The translations under genes were made by a program, and so were the position numbers. This document shows, piece by piece, positions 47,750 to 56,842 of a stretch of DNA of 64,000 nucleotides; within the stretch, counting starts at the first letter, position 1; each line of letters opens with the position of its first letter. Below the pieces are notes generated by a model. It was not told the DNA's origin, did not search any database, and was given only the letters and a program-made list of their open reading frames with translations. This stretch comes from an uncultured Flavobacteriales bacterium (GTDB lineage: Bacteria; Bacteroidota; Bacteroidia; Flavobacteriales_D; Parvicellaceae): NCBI GenBank assembly GCA_943787535.1, contig CALSMU010000001.1:236761-300760 (forward strand), in the 5' to 3' direction.

Positions 47750-48336
47750 AAAGGTTAGCTATTTATATACTTATTATTTTGGTTGCCTCAACAGGGTGTA
47801 ATGATGAAGAAAATGTTATTCCAAAGCCAAAAAGTTATTTTAGAATTGATTTTCCCGCGAAGTCTTATCAAGGAAACGAAGAAAAGTGTAATTCAACCTT
47901 TGAAATTCCAACATATACTTATGTTCAAAATAAAAAAGGACCTCGTGAAGATGTTTGCTTTCAAAACATTGTGTTTCCTTACTACAAAGCTTCCATTTAC
48001 TGTACTTATTTACAGTTAGATTCTAACTTGTTTGAACATACAGAAGAGTATCGTAAAAAAGCATTTGAGCATCAGTCTCGAGCGCAGGCAATTGATGAAA
48101 AATTATTTATTAACGAAGAAAAAAGAGTTTTCGGAACTACATTTGATATTAAAGGAGATGTTGCTTGTAATTATATATTTTACTTAACAGATAGTACAGA
48201 TAATTTTTTCGCTGGGTCTGTCTTTTTTGAAGTCATTCCAAATTATGACTCATTACAGCCTGTTCTGGAGTTTGTGAAAGAAGATATCCAACATTTAATT
48301 GAGACTTTTGAATGGGACAATAACCCAATTGAATAG
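47746..48336 (+). CDS. gldD: Gliding motility lipoprotein GldD
   Basis: A lipoprotein required for gliding in flavobacteria. The 196-residue protein has a lipoprotein signal with lipobox ASTGC (C18). The mature N-terminal PKPKSYFRIDFPAKSYQ is characteristic of GldD. The gene starts inside the gldE stop, the normal gldE-gldD coupling. Gliding depends on other gld and spr genes not found here, so whether this strain glides cannot be said; the genes also support T9SS in non-gliding species. Confidence 0.94.
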   Translation: MKRLAIYILIILVASTGCNDEENVIPKPKSYFRIDFPAKSYQGNEEKCNSTFEIPTYTYVQNKKGPREDVCFQNIVFPYYKASIYCTYLQLDSNLFEHTEEYRKKAFEHQSRAQAIDEKLFINEEKRVFGTTFDIKGDVACNYIFYLTDSTDNFFAGSVFFEVIPNYDSLQPVLEFVKEDIQHLIETFEWDNNPIE

Positions 48337-48359
48337 TTCTTAATAATTAATTTTCGAAA

Positions 48360-48740
48360 ATGATGAGTGAGCAAAAAAAAGGAGATTTAACAATCAGGGT
48401 TTTGGCAATGCCCGCAGATACAAATCCTTCAGGAGATGTTTTTGGAGGTTGGCTGTTATCTCAAATGGATATTGCTGGAGGCGTATTTTGCAGGAAAATT
48501 GCCAAAGGCAGAGTTGTAACGGTTGCCATAGATTCAACTACGTTTAAATTGCCAGTTTTTGTTGGAGATACTCTATGTTGCTATGTGCATCTAATTAAAA
48601 AAGGCAGGACTTCTATTACTGTTGGAATTGAAGCTTGGGTAAATCGAGAATTTGGAGAAGAGGGATCTTCTATCAAGGTAACCGAAGGACAATATACCTA
48701 CGTAAAGGTGGATGACCATAGAAATCCCGTCCCTTTGTAG
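48360..48740 (+). CDS. Acyl-CoA thioesterase, YciA-type hotdog protein
   Basis: Hydrolyses acyl-CoA to free acid and CoA. The 126-residue hotdog-fold protein has the family motif NPSGDVFGGWLLSQMD, with the conserved active-site Asp of the motif, and VAIDSTTFKLPVFVGD. ATG 48363 is an alternative start one codon on. It follows gldD by 23 bases and may be read through from that operon. Substrate range is inferred from family only. Confidence 0.9.
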   Translation: MMSEQKKGDLTIRVLAMPADTNPSGDVFGGWLLSQMDIAGGVFCRKIAKGRVVTVAIDSTTFKLPVFVGDTLCCYVHLIKKGRTSITVGIEAWVNREFGEEGSSIKVTEGQYTYVKVDDHRNPVPL

Positions 48741-49070
48741 GTAATATTTATCCTTTTGGGGGTTGTTTATTTACCAAATCTAGGGTTAACTACGCTGTTG
48801 TAAATTGACCCAAACGTATAACCAAGTAATCAAAAAAGGTTACGGTAAATTGTTAAAGTGGATATGTAATTTATTCCATAAAGAATTTGGGATATAATTT
48901 GTTCATCTTTCATAAATGTTCTTTTGTCATTTATGTAACTTTTTTAAAAAAGTAATCCAATATTTTAAAATTTATTTAATAACCGCAGATAACCCCTTCT
49001 CTAAAAGCGTAAAGCCACATTCCGATAACTAACGGAATGTGGCTTTTATAAAAAGTAAATATAAAGTAGC
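48741..49070. other. 330-base intergenic stretch with two perfect inverted repeats
   Basis: Between the thioesterase and the convergent acyl-CoA dehydrogenase. It holds CATAAATG-N9-CATTTATG (48911-48918 with 48928-48935) and the palindrome ACTTTTTTAAAAAAGT (48938-48953), then the terminator hairpin at 49011-49047. Neither inverted repeat has the GC stem of a strong terminator. I see no coding frame with homology. Confidence 0.5.
49011..49047. terminator. Hairpin terminator between convergent thioesterase and acyl-CoA dehydrogenase
   Basis: A perfect 14-bp stem pairs 49011-49024 (AAAGCCACATTCCG) with 49033-49046 around an 8-base loop. The 3' U tract is short on both strands. The position, 24 bases after the dehydrogenase stop, and the long stem favour termination of the minus-strand gene and possibly both. 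Confidence 0.75.
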
Positions 49071-50249
49071 TTAATTAAACGCAGGGATACCGGTTACATC
49101 CAACCCTGTAATTAACAAGTGGATATCGTGTGTTCCTTCGTAAGTAATAACTGACTCTAGGTTAGCCATATGACGCATAATTGAATATTCGTTTGTAATG
49201 CCCATTGCACCATGTATTTGACGAGCTTCTCTTGCAACCTTTAGTGCCATATCAACATTGTTTCTTTTGGCCATAGAAATTTGAGCTGAAGTAGCTTTTC
49301 CTTCATTTCGTAATTGACCTAAACGTAACGTTAATAATTGAGCCTTCGTAATTTCAGTAATCATTTCAGCTAGTTTTTTCTGAATCAATTGAAAGCTTGC
49401 AATTGGTTTGTCAAATTGTATTCTTTCTTTTGAATATCTTAAAGCTGAATCGTAACAATCCAATGCAGATCCAATTGCACCCCAGGCAATACCATAACGA
49501 GCACTATCCAAACACATCAATGGAGCCCCAAGCCCATCTTTTCCGGGTAAAATATTTTCTTTCGGAATTTTTACATTGTTAAAAATTAATTCTCCGGTTG
49601 TGGAGGCTCTTAAAGAATGTTTTCCATGCATGGTAGGAGTTTCAAATCCTTCCATTTCACGTTCTACAATAACTCCTTTAATTCTTCCTTCTTCATTTTT
49701 AGCCCAAACAACTGCAAGGTGAGCAAAAGGCGCATTTGAAATCCACATTTTAGCTCCGTTTAATATATAGTGGTCTCCAGCATCCTTAATGTTAGACAAC
49801 ATTCCTCCTGGATTAGAACCATGATCTGGTTCTGTTAATCCAAAACATCCAATGTATTCACCTGTAGCTAATTTTGGTAAATATTTTTGTCTTTGTTCTT
49901 CACTTCCGAATTTCCAAATTGGATACATTACCAAGGAACTTTGTACAGAAGACGTGGAACGCAATCCAGAATCACACCTTTCTAATTCCTGCATAATTAG
50001 ACCGTAAGAAATTTGATCTAAACCAGCCCCTCCATATTCTACAGGGATATAAGGCCCGAAACCGCCTATTTCACCCAAGCCAGGTACTATTTGACTTGGA
50101 AACTCAGCTCTTTCATAATAATCCTCAATAATTGGGCTAACTTCTTTCTTTACCCATGCTCTCGCAGCGTCACGAATTAATTTGTGTTCTTCGGTAAGCA
50201 AATCATCCATATTGTAGTAATCATGTGCTTCGTATCTATCTGTGCTCAT
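49071..50249 (-). CDS. gcdH: Glutaryl-CoA dehydrogenase-type acyl-CoA dehydrogenase
   Basis: An FAD enzyme of 392 residues that would convert glutaryl-CoA to crotonyl-CoA in lysine and tryptophan breakdown. It has the acyl-CoA dehydrogenase fold. GSNPGGM, ILNGAKMWISNAPFAHLAVV and the C-terminal SVITYEGTHDIHLLITG are visible; the Glu in YEGT is the likely catalytic base, as in GCDH. The N-terminal VQSSLVMYPI region and overall length are typical of GCDH. A different substrate cannot be excluded. It is divergent from dnaG, with a -7 element TATTTTTG at 50276-50269. Confidence 0.87.
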   Translation of the reverse strand: MSTDRYEAHDYYNMDDLLTEEHKLIRDAARAWVKKEVSPIIEDYYERAEFPSQIVPGLGEIGGFGPYIPVEYGGAGLDQISYGLIMQELERCDSGLRSTSSVQSSLVMYPIWKFGSEEQRQKYLPKLATGEYIGCFGLTEPDHGSNPGGMLSNIKDAGDHYILNGAKMWISNAPFAHLAVVWAKNEEGRIKGVIVEREMEGFETPTMHGKHSLRASTTGELIFNNVKIPKENILPGKDGLGAPLMCLDSARYGIAWGAIGSALDCYDSALRYSKERIQFDKPIASFQLIQKKLAEMITEITKAQLLTLRLGQLRNEGKATSAQISMAKRNNVDMALKVAREARQIHGAMGITNEYSIMRHMANLESVITYEGTHDIHLLITGLDVTGIPAFN

Positions 50250-50268
50250 AGTAATTGTTTTGTTGGTG

Positions 50269-50276
50269 CAAAAATA
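50269..50276 (-). promoter_or_regulatory. -7 element for the acyl-CoA dehydrogenase gene
   Basis: TATTTTTG on the minus strand is an exact TAnnTTTG match 20 bases before the start codon at 50249. No -33 match is evident. Confidence 0.4.
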
Positions 50277-50445
50277 ATAAATAGAATGGTACTAATCACC
50301 ATTTTTTTCAACAGTATTTACTTGTAATTGTGGTAATCTTAACAATAGGCAATGGCTATTCTCAGAATGATCCAAGTAATACAGTATTATTATCTGTCAA
50401 TCTCTTAAGTTTTCTCTATTTCCTTTGAAATGACATTGCAGAATG

Positions 50446-50477
50446 TTTGAGCAGCTAGACTATTATTCCGATATTTG
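50446..50477 (+). promoter_or_regulatory. Promoter of dnaG
   Basis: TTTG at 50446-50449 is followed after 20 bases by GATATTTG (50470-50477), one mismatch from TAnnTTTG. The ATG is 21 bases downstream. Confidence 0.55.
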
Positions 50478-50497
50478 TTTTCCTCATTTAATAAATA

Positions 50498-52453
50498 ATG
50501 ATTCCAAAAGAAACCATAGAGAAAATATTTGACGCAGCTGATATCGTAGACGTTATTAATGACTTTGTAAATCTAAAAAAAGCGGGGTCAAACTATAAGG
50601 GGAACAGCCCTTTCTCGGATGATAAAACACCGTCATTCATGGTTTCTCCTGCTAAGGGAATTTTCAAAGATTTTAGTTCTGGAGAGGGCGGAACGGTTGT
50701 TTCTTTTTTAATGAAACACGAGCACTATACGTATCCAGAAGCTCTTCGTTGGTTGGCTAAAAGATATAACATTGAAATTGAAGAAGAGGAGCAGACACCC
50801 GAACAGATGGCTGCTCAAAGTGCAAGAGAAAGCTTGTATTTGGTGAATCAGTTCGCGAGAGATTACTTTGTGAAGCAAATGCTTGAATCACAAGAAGGAA
50901 AAGCGATTGGATTAAGTTACTTTAAAGAAAGAGGGTATAACGATGCAACAATTAAGAAATTTGAGTTAGGATACTCTCCTGATAATAGCAATGCTCTCAC
51001 AAAAGCGGCCCTTAGCGCAGGATATAAGCTAGAGTATTTAGAGAAAACAGGATTATCGAAAACGAATGAAAAAGGGAGTTTTGATTTTTTCAGAGGTAGA
51101 GTAATTTTTCCTATACATAACCTTACGGGTAGAATTTTAGGTTTTGGAGGTAGAACCCTAAAAACAGATAAAAAAATAGCAAAATATTTCAATTCTCCGG
51201 AAAGCGAAATATACCATAAGAGTAATGTTTTGTTCGGACTTTATCAAGCAAAAGGTGCTATAATAAAAAAAGATACTTGTTACTTAGTTGAAGGTTATAC
51301 TGATGTTGTAAGTTTAAATCAAGCAGGAATTGAAAATGTTGTAGCCTCCAGTGGCACAGCTCTTACGGAAGGTCAAATTAAACTTATAAAAAGGTACACA
51401 AATAATATTGTCATTCTATATGATGGTGATAGTGCAGGAATAAAAGCTTCTTTTAGAGGGATTGACTTGATTCTTGCACAAGAGATGAACGTAAAGGTCG
51501 TTTTGTTTCCTGATGGTGAAGATCCAGATAGCTATTCTAAAAAAGTTGGAACAACCGAACTGGATGAGTATTTGCACAAAGAAGCTACAGATTTTATTCG
51601 TTTTAAAGCATCTGTATTATTAAACGATGCAAAAGATGATCCTTTAAAAAGAGCCGAGACAATTAAGGATATTGTTAAGTCTATCGCTATAATTCCGGAC
51701 CAGATTATTAGATCAGTATATATTAGAGAAACAAGTCAGCTTTTTGATATCAGTGAAAAAGCTCTTTTGAGTGAAGTTAACAAAATTCTCGCCAATAAAA
51801 GATCTTCAAATTCGCAAGAGCAGCGGCAACAAATTGAAGTTTTAAAGCCTACAGCACCTCTACAAAAGAGGGAATCAAGCGACGGAAGTCATAGTTTAAG
51901 TGATCAGGAAAAAGACTTAATTCGACTTATGCTTACATATGGATCAATAGGAATCCAGGTAGAAATTGAGACGCAAGAAAGTAAAGAAATCAAAAAAGAA
52001 GAAATCCCTTTAGCGCAATACATAATAGAAGAACTTTTATCGGATGACTTGAAGTATGCCAATGAAACCTATCAAAGTATTTTTGATGAGTTTTTGGATG
52101 GGATTGAAAATGGATTAATTGTAAATGATCAGCACTTTTTTCAAAAAGAAGAAGCTACCCTAAGTACCTTGGTTGTTGATTTGACAATGCCCAAAGATTC
52201 CGTTAGCGAAAACTGGGAAAAAAAGCACCGTATTTATCCTCAAGAAGAAAAGCATAAACTAAAGCAAGCTGCGGTAGAATCAGTTTATATGTATAAACTT
52301 CGTGTCACAGAGAATATGATAAACGGAAAACAAACCGGGCTGAAAGAAGAAACAGAAGAGAAGGAAATATATAGTCTTTTAGAACAAATCAAACAACTTA
52401 ACCAAATAAGAAATACCTTTGCATCTAAATTAGGAATAATTATTACAAGATGA
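50498..52453 (+). CDS. dnaG: DNA primase DnaG without zinc-ligand cysteines
   Basis: Makes RNA primers for replication. The 651-residue protein has an N-terminal zinc-ribbon fold (about 1-100), the RNA-polymerase/TOPRIM core (LVEGYTDVVSLNQAGIENVV and ILYDGDSAGIK) and a C-terminal helicase-binding region. The CHC2-type ligands are replaced: E. coli C40, H43, C61 and C64 align with S37, S40, D58 and S61. The rest of the domain (TPSFMVSP, GGTVVSFLM) is conserved. This is a known trait of some Bacteroidetes primases as I recall. It overlaps mscS as ATGA. Confidence 0.94.
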   Translation: MIPKETIEKIFDAADIVDVINDFVNLKKAGSNYKGNSPFSDDKTPSFMVSPAKGIFKDFSSGEGGTVVSFLMKHEHYTYPEALRWLAKRYNIEIEEEEQTPEQMAAQSARESLYLVNQFARDYFVKQMLESQEGKAIGLSYFKERGYNDATIKKFELGYSPDNSNALTKAALSAGYKLEYLEKTGLSKTNEKGSFDFFRGRVIFPIHNLTGRILGFGGRTLKTDKKIAKYFNSPESEIYHKSNVLFGLYQAKGAIIKKDTCYLVEGYTDVVSLNQAGIENVVASSGTALTEGQIKLIKRYTNNIVILYDGDSAGIKASFRGIDLILAQEMNVKVVLFPDGEDPDSYSKKVGTTELDEYLHKEATDFIRFKASVLLNDAKDDPLKRAETIKDIVKSIAIIPDQIIRSVYIRETSQLFDISEKALLSEVNKILANKRSSNSQEQRQQIEVLKPTAPLQKRESSDGSHSLSDQEKDLIRLMLTYGSIGIQVEIETQESKEIKKEEIPLAQYIIEELLSDDLKYANETYQSIFDEFLDGIENGLIVNDQHFFQKEEATLSTLVVDLTMPKDSVSENWEKKHRIYPQEEKHKLKQAAVESVYMYKLRVTENMINGKQTGLKEETEEKEIYSLLEQIKQLNQIRNTFASKLGIIITR

Positions 52454-53571
52454 ACGCTTTCTTTGATTATAAATTATTCGGATACTTTGAACAAAATTTC
52501 ACTGTTTCCAATTTAGTATTGGTATGCCTGGTTGTTTCTTCCATTTTCTTTTTTAGAAAATACATAAGCAAAAGACTGGGGAGGCTCTTAGTAAAAAGAG
52601 ATTGGAAATTCGGTAATGGTAGGGAAAGAATAATACATATACTCCTTGGTCAGTCCATCTTTATAATTGGAGCTTTATTGTTAATTAGTGCACTGGGGTA
52701 TGGAAATAGTGATTTTTCTTTAAATAGTATTCTTGACCTTCATCTATTGGAAATCAGCGATTTCAAATTATCATTAGGGCAGTTAATTGCACTTATTGTT
52801 TTAATCTTTCTTTCAAAAGTTGTTCTAAATGTTTCCAAGATTGTCATTTTCAAAGCAACAAAAGGAAAAGATTGGATAGATGAAGGCAGGCGATTTACCA
52901 TAGTGCAGTTAACAAAGTATTTTGTTTACATCATCTTCGCCATACTGGTACTTAGAAGTCTCGGTTTTGAATTGGGTTCATTATTTTGGGCTAGTTCTGG
53001 ACTTTTATTGGGTCTTGGTATGGGCTTGAAGGATATGTTTACCGATGTTGTTTCTGGATTTATATTGTTGTTTGATGGCAGTGTGAAAGTTGGTGACATT
53101 GTGGAAATGGATAAGGTAATTGCCCGCGTGGAGAAAATCAACATCCGTACTTCACATGTTAAATCCATGGATGGTAAAATTATTGTCCTTCCCAATTCTA
53201 AGTTAACTGAAGATAGTGTTGTAAATTGGACTATTAGCGATAAAGTCACTCGTTTCCATATTACAGTTTCTGTGGCATATGGAAGTGACACTGAAAAAGT
53301 GAGAGACCTTCTTTATCAATGTGCATTAAACCATAAATTGGTAGATAAACGCAGCGAAATTACTGTCATGTTCAATGATTTTGGAGATAGTGGGTTGGAG
53401 TTCGAATTATATTTTTGGGCAGCTAGAACTTGGGAAATAATGGTTATTAAAAGTGACTTGCGTTTTGCTATTGATAAGTTATTTAGAGAAAACGGAATTA
53501 CTATACCCTTTCCGCAAAGGGATTTACATATTATTTCAGATAGTCGCAACGAAGAAGCTACATCTCTTTAA
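52450..53571 (+). CDS. Mechanosensitive ion channel, MscS family
   Basis: A 373-residue channel that opens under membrane tension. About four hydrophobic helices span residues 20-200. The pore helix region LLLGLGMGLKDMFTDVVSGFI (about 178-200) is rich in Gly and Ala. The MscS beta domain follows, with VGDIVEMDKVIARVEKINIR and VLPNSKLTEDSVVN. It starts within the dnaG stop (ATGA) and its last 14 bases overlap the convergent recJ gene, so no terminator separates them. Confidence 0.9.
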   Translation: MNAFFDYKLFGYFEQNFTVSNLVLVCLVVSSIFFFRKYISKRLGRLLVKRDWKFGNGRERIIHILLGQSIFIIGALLLISALGYGNSDFSLNSILDLHLLEISDFKLSLGQLIALIVLIFLSKVVLNVSKIVIFKATKGKDWIDEGRRFTIVQLTKYFVYIIFAILVLRSLGFELGSLFWASSGLLLGLGMGLKDMFTDVVSGFILLFDGSVKVGDIVEMDKVIARVEKINIRTSHVKSMDGKIIVLPNSKLTEDSVVNWTISDKVTRFHITVSVAYGSDTEKVRDLLYQCALNHKLVDKRSEITVMFNDFGDSGLEFELYFWAARTWEIMVIKSDLRFAIDKLFRENGITIPFPQRDLHIISDSRNEEATSL

Positions 53572-55276
53572 TGTCTTTTACCATTAACTGAAGGGTATAT
53601 TTATCATTAAAATAATTTTTATCTAAAGAAAAAACTGCTTGAAAGGGCTTTTGATTTTCAGTAATAGATATTTTTTCTCCTAAACCAAAAGCAATACCAT
53701 TTAACGAAAGGTTTTCTCCTTTTTGTTTTGCCGATATTTTTAAGTGTGTACCTCCTACAACCCTACTCCATCCTTGATTGTCATAAAGGTTTTTCATGAT
53801 AAAGATAGGTTTCATGTTTCCTGGGCCAAAAGGAGCAAATTGCTCTATTAATCGGTATAGTTTAGGAAAAACATCTCCATACCTAGAGGGTTTAATTTCT
53901 TCGGCATTAAGTATTCCATCAATCCCAATTTCTCTTGTCTGCTGCTCCTGCGTTATTGAATCCGAAACAACCTTTTCAAAACGTTTTCGAAAAGCTTCCA
54001 CATTTTCAATTTTTAAGGAAAGTCCAGCAGCGTATTTATGGCCTCCAAACTGTTCTAATAGATCCGAACATTGCTCTATGGCAGCATGGACATCAAACCC
54101 CTTCACGGAACGAGCAGAACCAGTTGCCATTCCATCATTTACGGAAAGTACAATAGTTGGTTTGTAATACGATTCAATTAGTCTGGATGCTACTATTCCA
54201 ACAACTCCTTTGTGCCAGCCTTTTTGAAAAACGACAGTAGAATTTTTTGATTCATCATCTTCCCTTACCATTTTAAGCGCTTCATCCGTTATTGCAGCAT
54301 CAAGATCTCTTCTTTGGTTATTATACGCATTGATTGTTTCTGACCACTCTTTAGAACTATTTTCATCTTTTGACAATAGTAATTCTACAGCTTTTTTGGC
54401 AGAAGCCATTCTTCCCGCGGCGTTTATTCTTGGTGCCAATTTAAAAACCAAATCAGTAATGGTTAGGTCAACTTTTTTGTTCGCTAATTCTAATATTGTT
54501 GCAATTCCTACCCTTGGATTTTCATTGACTCTTTTTAGTCCGTGATACGCCAATATTCTGTTTTCTCCGGTCATTGGAACAATATCTGCTGCAATTGCAA
54601 TTGCAACTAAATCTAAAAGCTCTTTCCAGGTTTCTTCATTTTCATCTCTAGTTGTTGTAACAGCTTGTGCCAATTTTAATCCAATTCCACAGCCGCATAA
54701 TTCATCATATGGGTATGAGCACGTTATTTTTTTAGGATTTAATATTGCCCATGCATCTGGAATTGTCTTTCCTGGCGTATGGTGGTCACAAATAATAAAA
54801 TCAATTCCATATTCATTTGCTTTTTCTATCTTATCGACAGCTTTGATACCGCAATCTAAAGCTATGATTAGATTAATTTTCTTTTCTTTCGCATATTCAA
54901 TACTCTTTAAGGAAACGCCATAACCTTCTGCGTATCTATCGGGTTGATAAAATTCAATGTTGGCAGTAAATCGACTTAAAAAAGAGTACATCAGGGCAAC
55001 CGATGCAGTCCCATCTACATCATAATCTCCATAAACTAGAATACTTTGCTCTGTGTCTATAGCCTCATTGATGCGGTCTACAGCTTTTTGCATATCCTCC
55101 ATTAAGAAAGGATCATGCAATGATTCTATTGATGGGCGAAAGAAGTTCTTCGCTGCATCAAAAGTAGTTATGCCTCTTTCTACAAGTAATTTTGCAATGA
55201 TTTTAGGTATTGCTAATTCCTTTTCTAATTGAGCAACTTGCTCTTTATTTCCATCTTCTTTTATCTTCCAACGCAT
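53558..55276 (-). CDS. recJ: Single-stranded-DNA exonuclease RecJ
   Basis: A 5'-3' exonuclease for single-stranded DNA in repair. ATG 55276 gives 572 residues starting MRWKIKEDGNKEQV, as in family members; an in-frame ATG at 55300 would add eight residues. The DHH phosphoesterase motifs are VYGDYDVDGTASVALMY and ICDHHTPG. Next comes DHHA1-type GGHKYAAGLSLKI, and a C-terminal OB-like region. Its end overlaps mscS by 14 bases. Confidence 0.94.
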   Translation of the reverse strand: MRWKIKEDGNKEQVAQLEKELAIPKIIAKLLVERGITTFDAAKNFFRPSIESLHDPFLMEDMQKAVDRINEAIDTEQSILVYGDYDVDGTASVALMYSFLSRFTANIEFYQPDRYAEGYGVSLKSIEYAKEKKINLIIALDCGIKAVDKIEKANEYGIDFIICDHHTPGKTIPDAWAILNPKKITCSYPYDELCGCGIGLKLAQAVTTTRDENEETWKELLDLVAIAIAADIVPMTGENRILAYHGLKRVNENPRVGIATILELANKKVDLTITDLVFKLAPRINAAGRMASAKKAVELLLSKDENSSKEWSETINAYNNQRRDLDAAITDEALKMVREDDESKNSTVVFQKGWHKGVVGIVASRLIESYYKPTIVLSVNDGMATGSARSVKGFDVHAAIEQCSDLLEQFGGHKYAAGLSLKIENVEAFRKRFEKVVSDSITQEQQTREIGIDGILNAEEIKPSRYGDVFPKLYRLIEQFAPFGPGNMKPIFIMKNLYDNQGWSRVVGGTHLKISAKQKGENLSLNGIAFGLGEKISITENQKPFQAVFSLDKNYFNDKYTLQLMVKDIKEM

Positions 55277-55382
55277 ATAAGGGGTTTGTTTATGTAACAA
55301 ATTGAACCTTTTAGCATATAAAGGTAATTATTAGTACCTGGGTATGCTAAAACAATTAAAAACTTTGTCTATTTTCGAATCA

Positions 55383-56051
55383 ATGAAGGCTACAGTTACA
55401 ATAATACTGGTTTGGAACGTATTTTTATTACGAGCTCAAGAAGAAGTGACGTCTTTTTATTTTTCCGAGCCCCAGCCTAGTTCAGTTACCCCATTAGAGA
55501 AATTTGATGATGACATTTGCGGAAGATATCTTTACGCAAAAGACACCTTAACAAGTTTGATTATCACGCCTGATAGCATCTATACACACTTTGGAACTTT
55601 TACTTATTTAGCCTCAAAAGAAATCGAAGCCTCCGATAAATATAGTTTAAAGAATGATTTATTATATGGAATTAAAGAAGGTCAAGGAATTCCTTATAAA
55701 GAGAGAAATGATACAATTTTTACATATGTAACCCAAAACGATTTACTTTTTAAACCAACTAAGATTCACAAATTAAATAAAAGTGGTGATAAATTCTACC
55801 TGAATACCAAGGAAGATAATGGGTTTTATTCAACTGAAGTTTTTTCATTAGAGGAAAAACAGTTGATTGTTTATTCCATAGATCATGAACAGGTATTGGA
55901 AGAAATTCTGCAATTTAAATCCACCAAGACTATGCAGGTTGATGGGTTTAAAACTTACCTCTCTGCTCCCACCAAAAGTGAATTCATTTCATTTGTTGAG
56001 AACAAAGGCTTTAGAGATAAAACAGTCTATCTCGATTCCAAGAAACTTTAA
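55383..56051 (+). CDS. Exported hypothetical protein
   Basis: A 222-residue protein from ATG 55383, which gives a signal peptide (about 1-18, cleavage before QEEV). An upstream in-frame ATG at 55344 would add 13 residues. The mature part is beta-rich, with EKFDDDICGRYLYAKDTL and a tail ending AFRDKTVYLDSKKL-like (in fact GFRDKTVYLDSKKL). There is no Cys-lipobox. I recognise no family. It lies at the start of a plus-strand run of uncharacterised genes that ends at 57670. Confidence 0.65.
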   Translation: MKATVTIILVWNVFLLRAQEEVTSFYFSEPQPSSVTPLEKFDDDICGRYLYAKDTLTSLIITPDSIYTHFGTFTYLASKEIEASDKYSLKNDLLYGIKEGQGIPYKERNDTIFTYVTQNDLLFKPTKIHKLNKSGDKFYLNTKEDNGFYSTEVFSLEEKQLIVYSIDHEQVLEEILQFKSTKTMQVDGFKTYLSAPTKSEFISFVENKGFRDKTVYLDSKKL

Positions 56052-56091
56052 ATTACTTGTCATTTTGTTTAAACTCAACTACCTTCGCTTT

Positions 56092-56313
56092 ATGAGTGAA
56101 GAAATAGAAGCTTTAACAGAGGCTATTCAATTAGAAAAAGAAAATCTGCTTAATTTAATTTTAGAAAGGTTAGGTTATACTGAAGTAGATGAAGACTTAT
56201 TTCAAGATTTATTACAACTGATAGATGCCGCGGATGCTAAAAGATTTAAATATTCAAAAGCACTCGAAGGGCAACAAGTTGTGGATAAAGTACTTAAAAA
56301 TAGATTGGTTTGA
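56092..56313 (+). CDS. Hypothetical 73-residue acidic protein
   Basis: A 73-residue helical protein from ATG 56092, beginning MSEEIEALTEAIQLEKENL. A longer reading from 55885 in the same frame is implausible because those 69 residues lie antiparallel to nothing known and overlap the upstream gene. Its TGA overlaps the TTG start of the next gene (TTGA, 56310-56313), so the two are coupled. I recognise no family; an adaptor for the following protein is inference. Confidence 0.65.
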   Translation: MSEEIEALTEAIQLEKENLLNLILERLGYTEVDEDLFQDLLQLIDAADAKRFKYSKALEGQQVVDKVLKNRLV

Positions 56314-56759
56314 GTTTTAGAAAGTTAACAGAAGATGAACTGGAAGAACTCAAAGATGAGTTTATTCAGTATTTAGTAGCAAATGGTATTGATGCTGAAC
56401 TGTGGAAGCAGTATAAAAAAAATGAAACTGAAAAAGCTGACCTTTTTATTCAACAATTTAGCAATGTAGTCCTTCAGAAATCGTTAGAAAAAGTTGAATA
56501 CCTAGAGCATCGCACTCCTTCAGATGTAAAACTTTTTTATTGTGGAAAAGAGCGTATTGATTTAATTGCATTAAAATCTTCTGTTGTTGATCTAACCAAT
56601 ATGGCAGAGTTTAATGCTGAAGATTTTAAGAATATTGAAATTTTCAAAGCAACCAAGCCATATAGCAAAAACAGAGAAGTTGAACTTTTTGAACTGACCG
56701 AGAAAGGTTGTCAAATTACAACTCATATGCTTTATGATTTATTAAAACAGATGGTTTAA
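56310..56759 (+). CDS. Hypothetical protein, probably DUF6495 family
   Basis: A 149-residue soluble protein starting at TTG 56310 (MSFRKLTEDELEELKDEFIQY). The motif KKVEYLEHRTPSDVKLFYCG is characteristic of an unnamed Bacteroidetes family that I think is DUF6495; the DUF number is from memory. The last 70 residues are more variable. It is translationally coupled to the 73-residue gene before it. Function unknown. Confidence 0.72.
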   Translation: MSFRKLTEDELEELKDEFIQYLVANGIDAELWKQYKKNETEKADLFIQQFSNVVLQKSLEKVEYLEHRTPSDVKLFYCGKERIDLIALKSSVVDLTNMAEFNAEDFKNIEIFKATKPYSKNREVELFELTEKGCQITTHMLYDLLKQMV

Positions 56760-56842
56760 AGCCAAAAGTCAAAATTCAATTTTTTATATTAACAAACTTC
56801 TAATTATATTCGCACTTTGAAAAGCGGAAAATAAATTGGATT

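Noticed and set aside
55885..56091. 69-residue N-terminal extension of the 73-residue protein
   Set aside because: It overlaps the preceding gene in another frame and looks like non-coding translation; ATG 56092 fits the acidic protein start.
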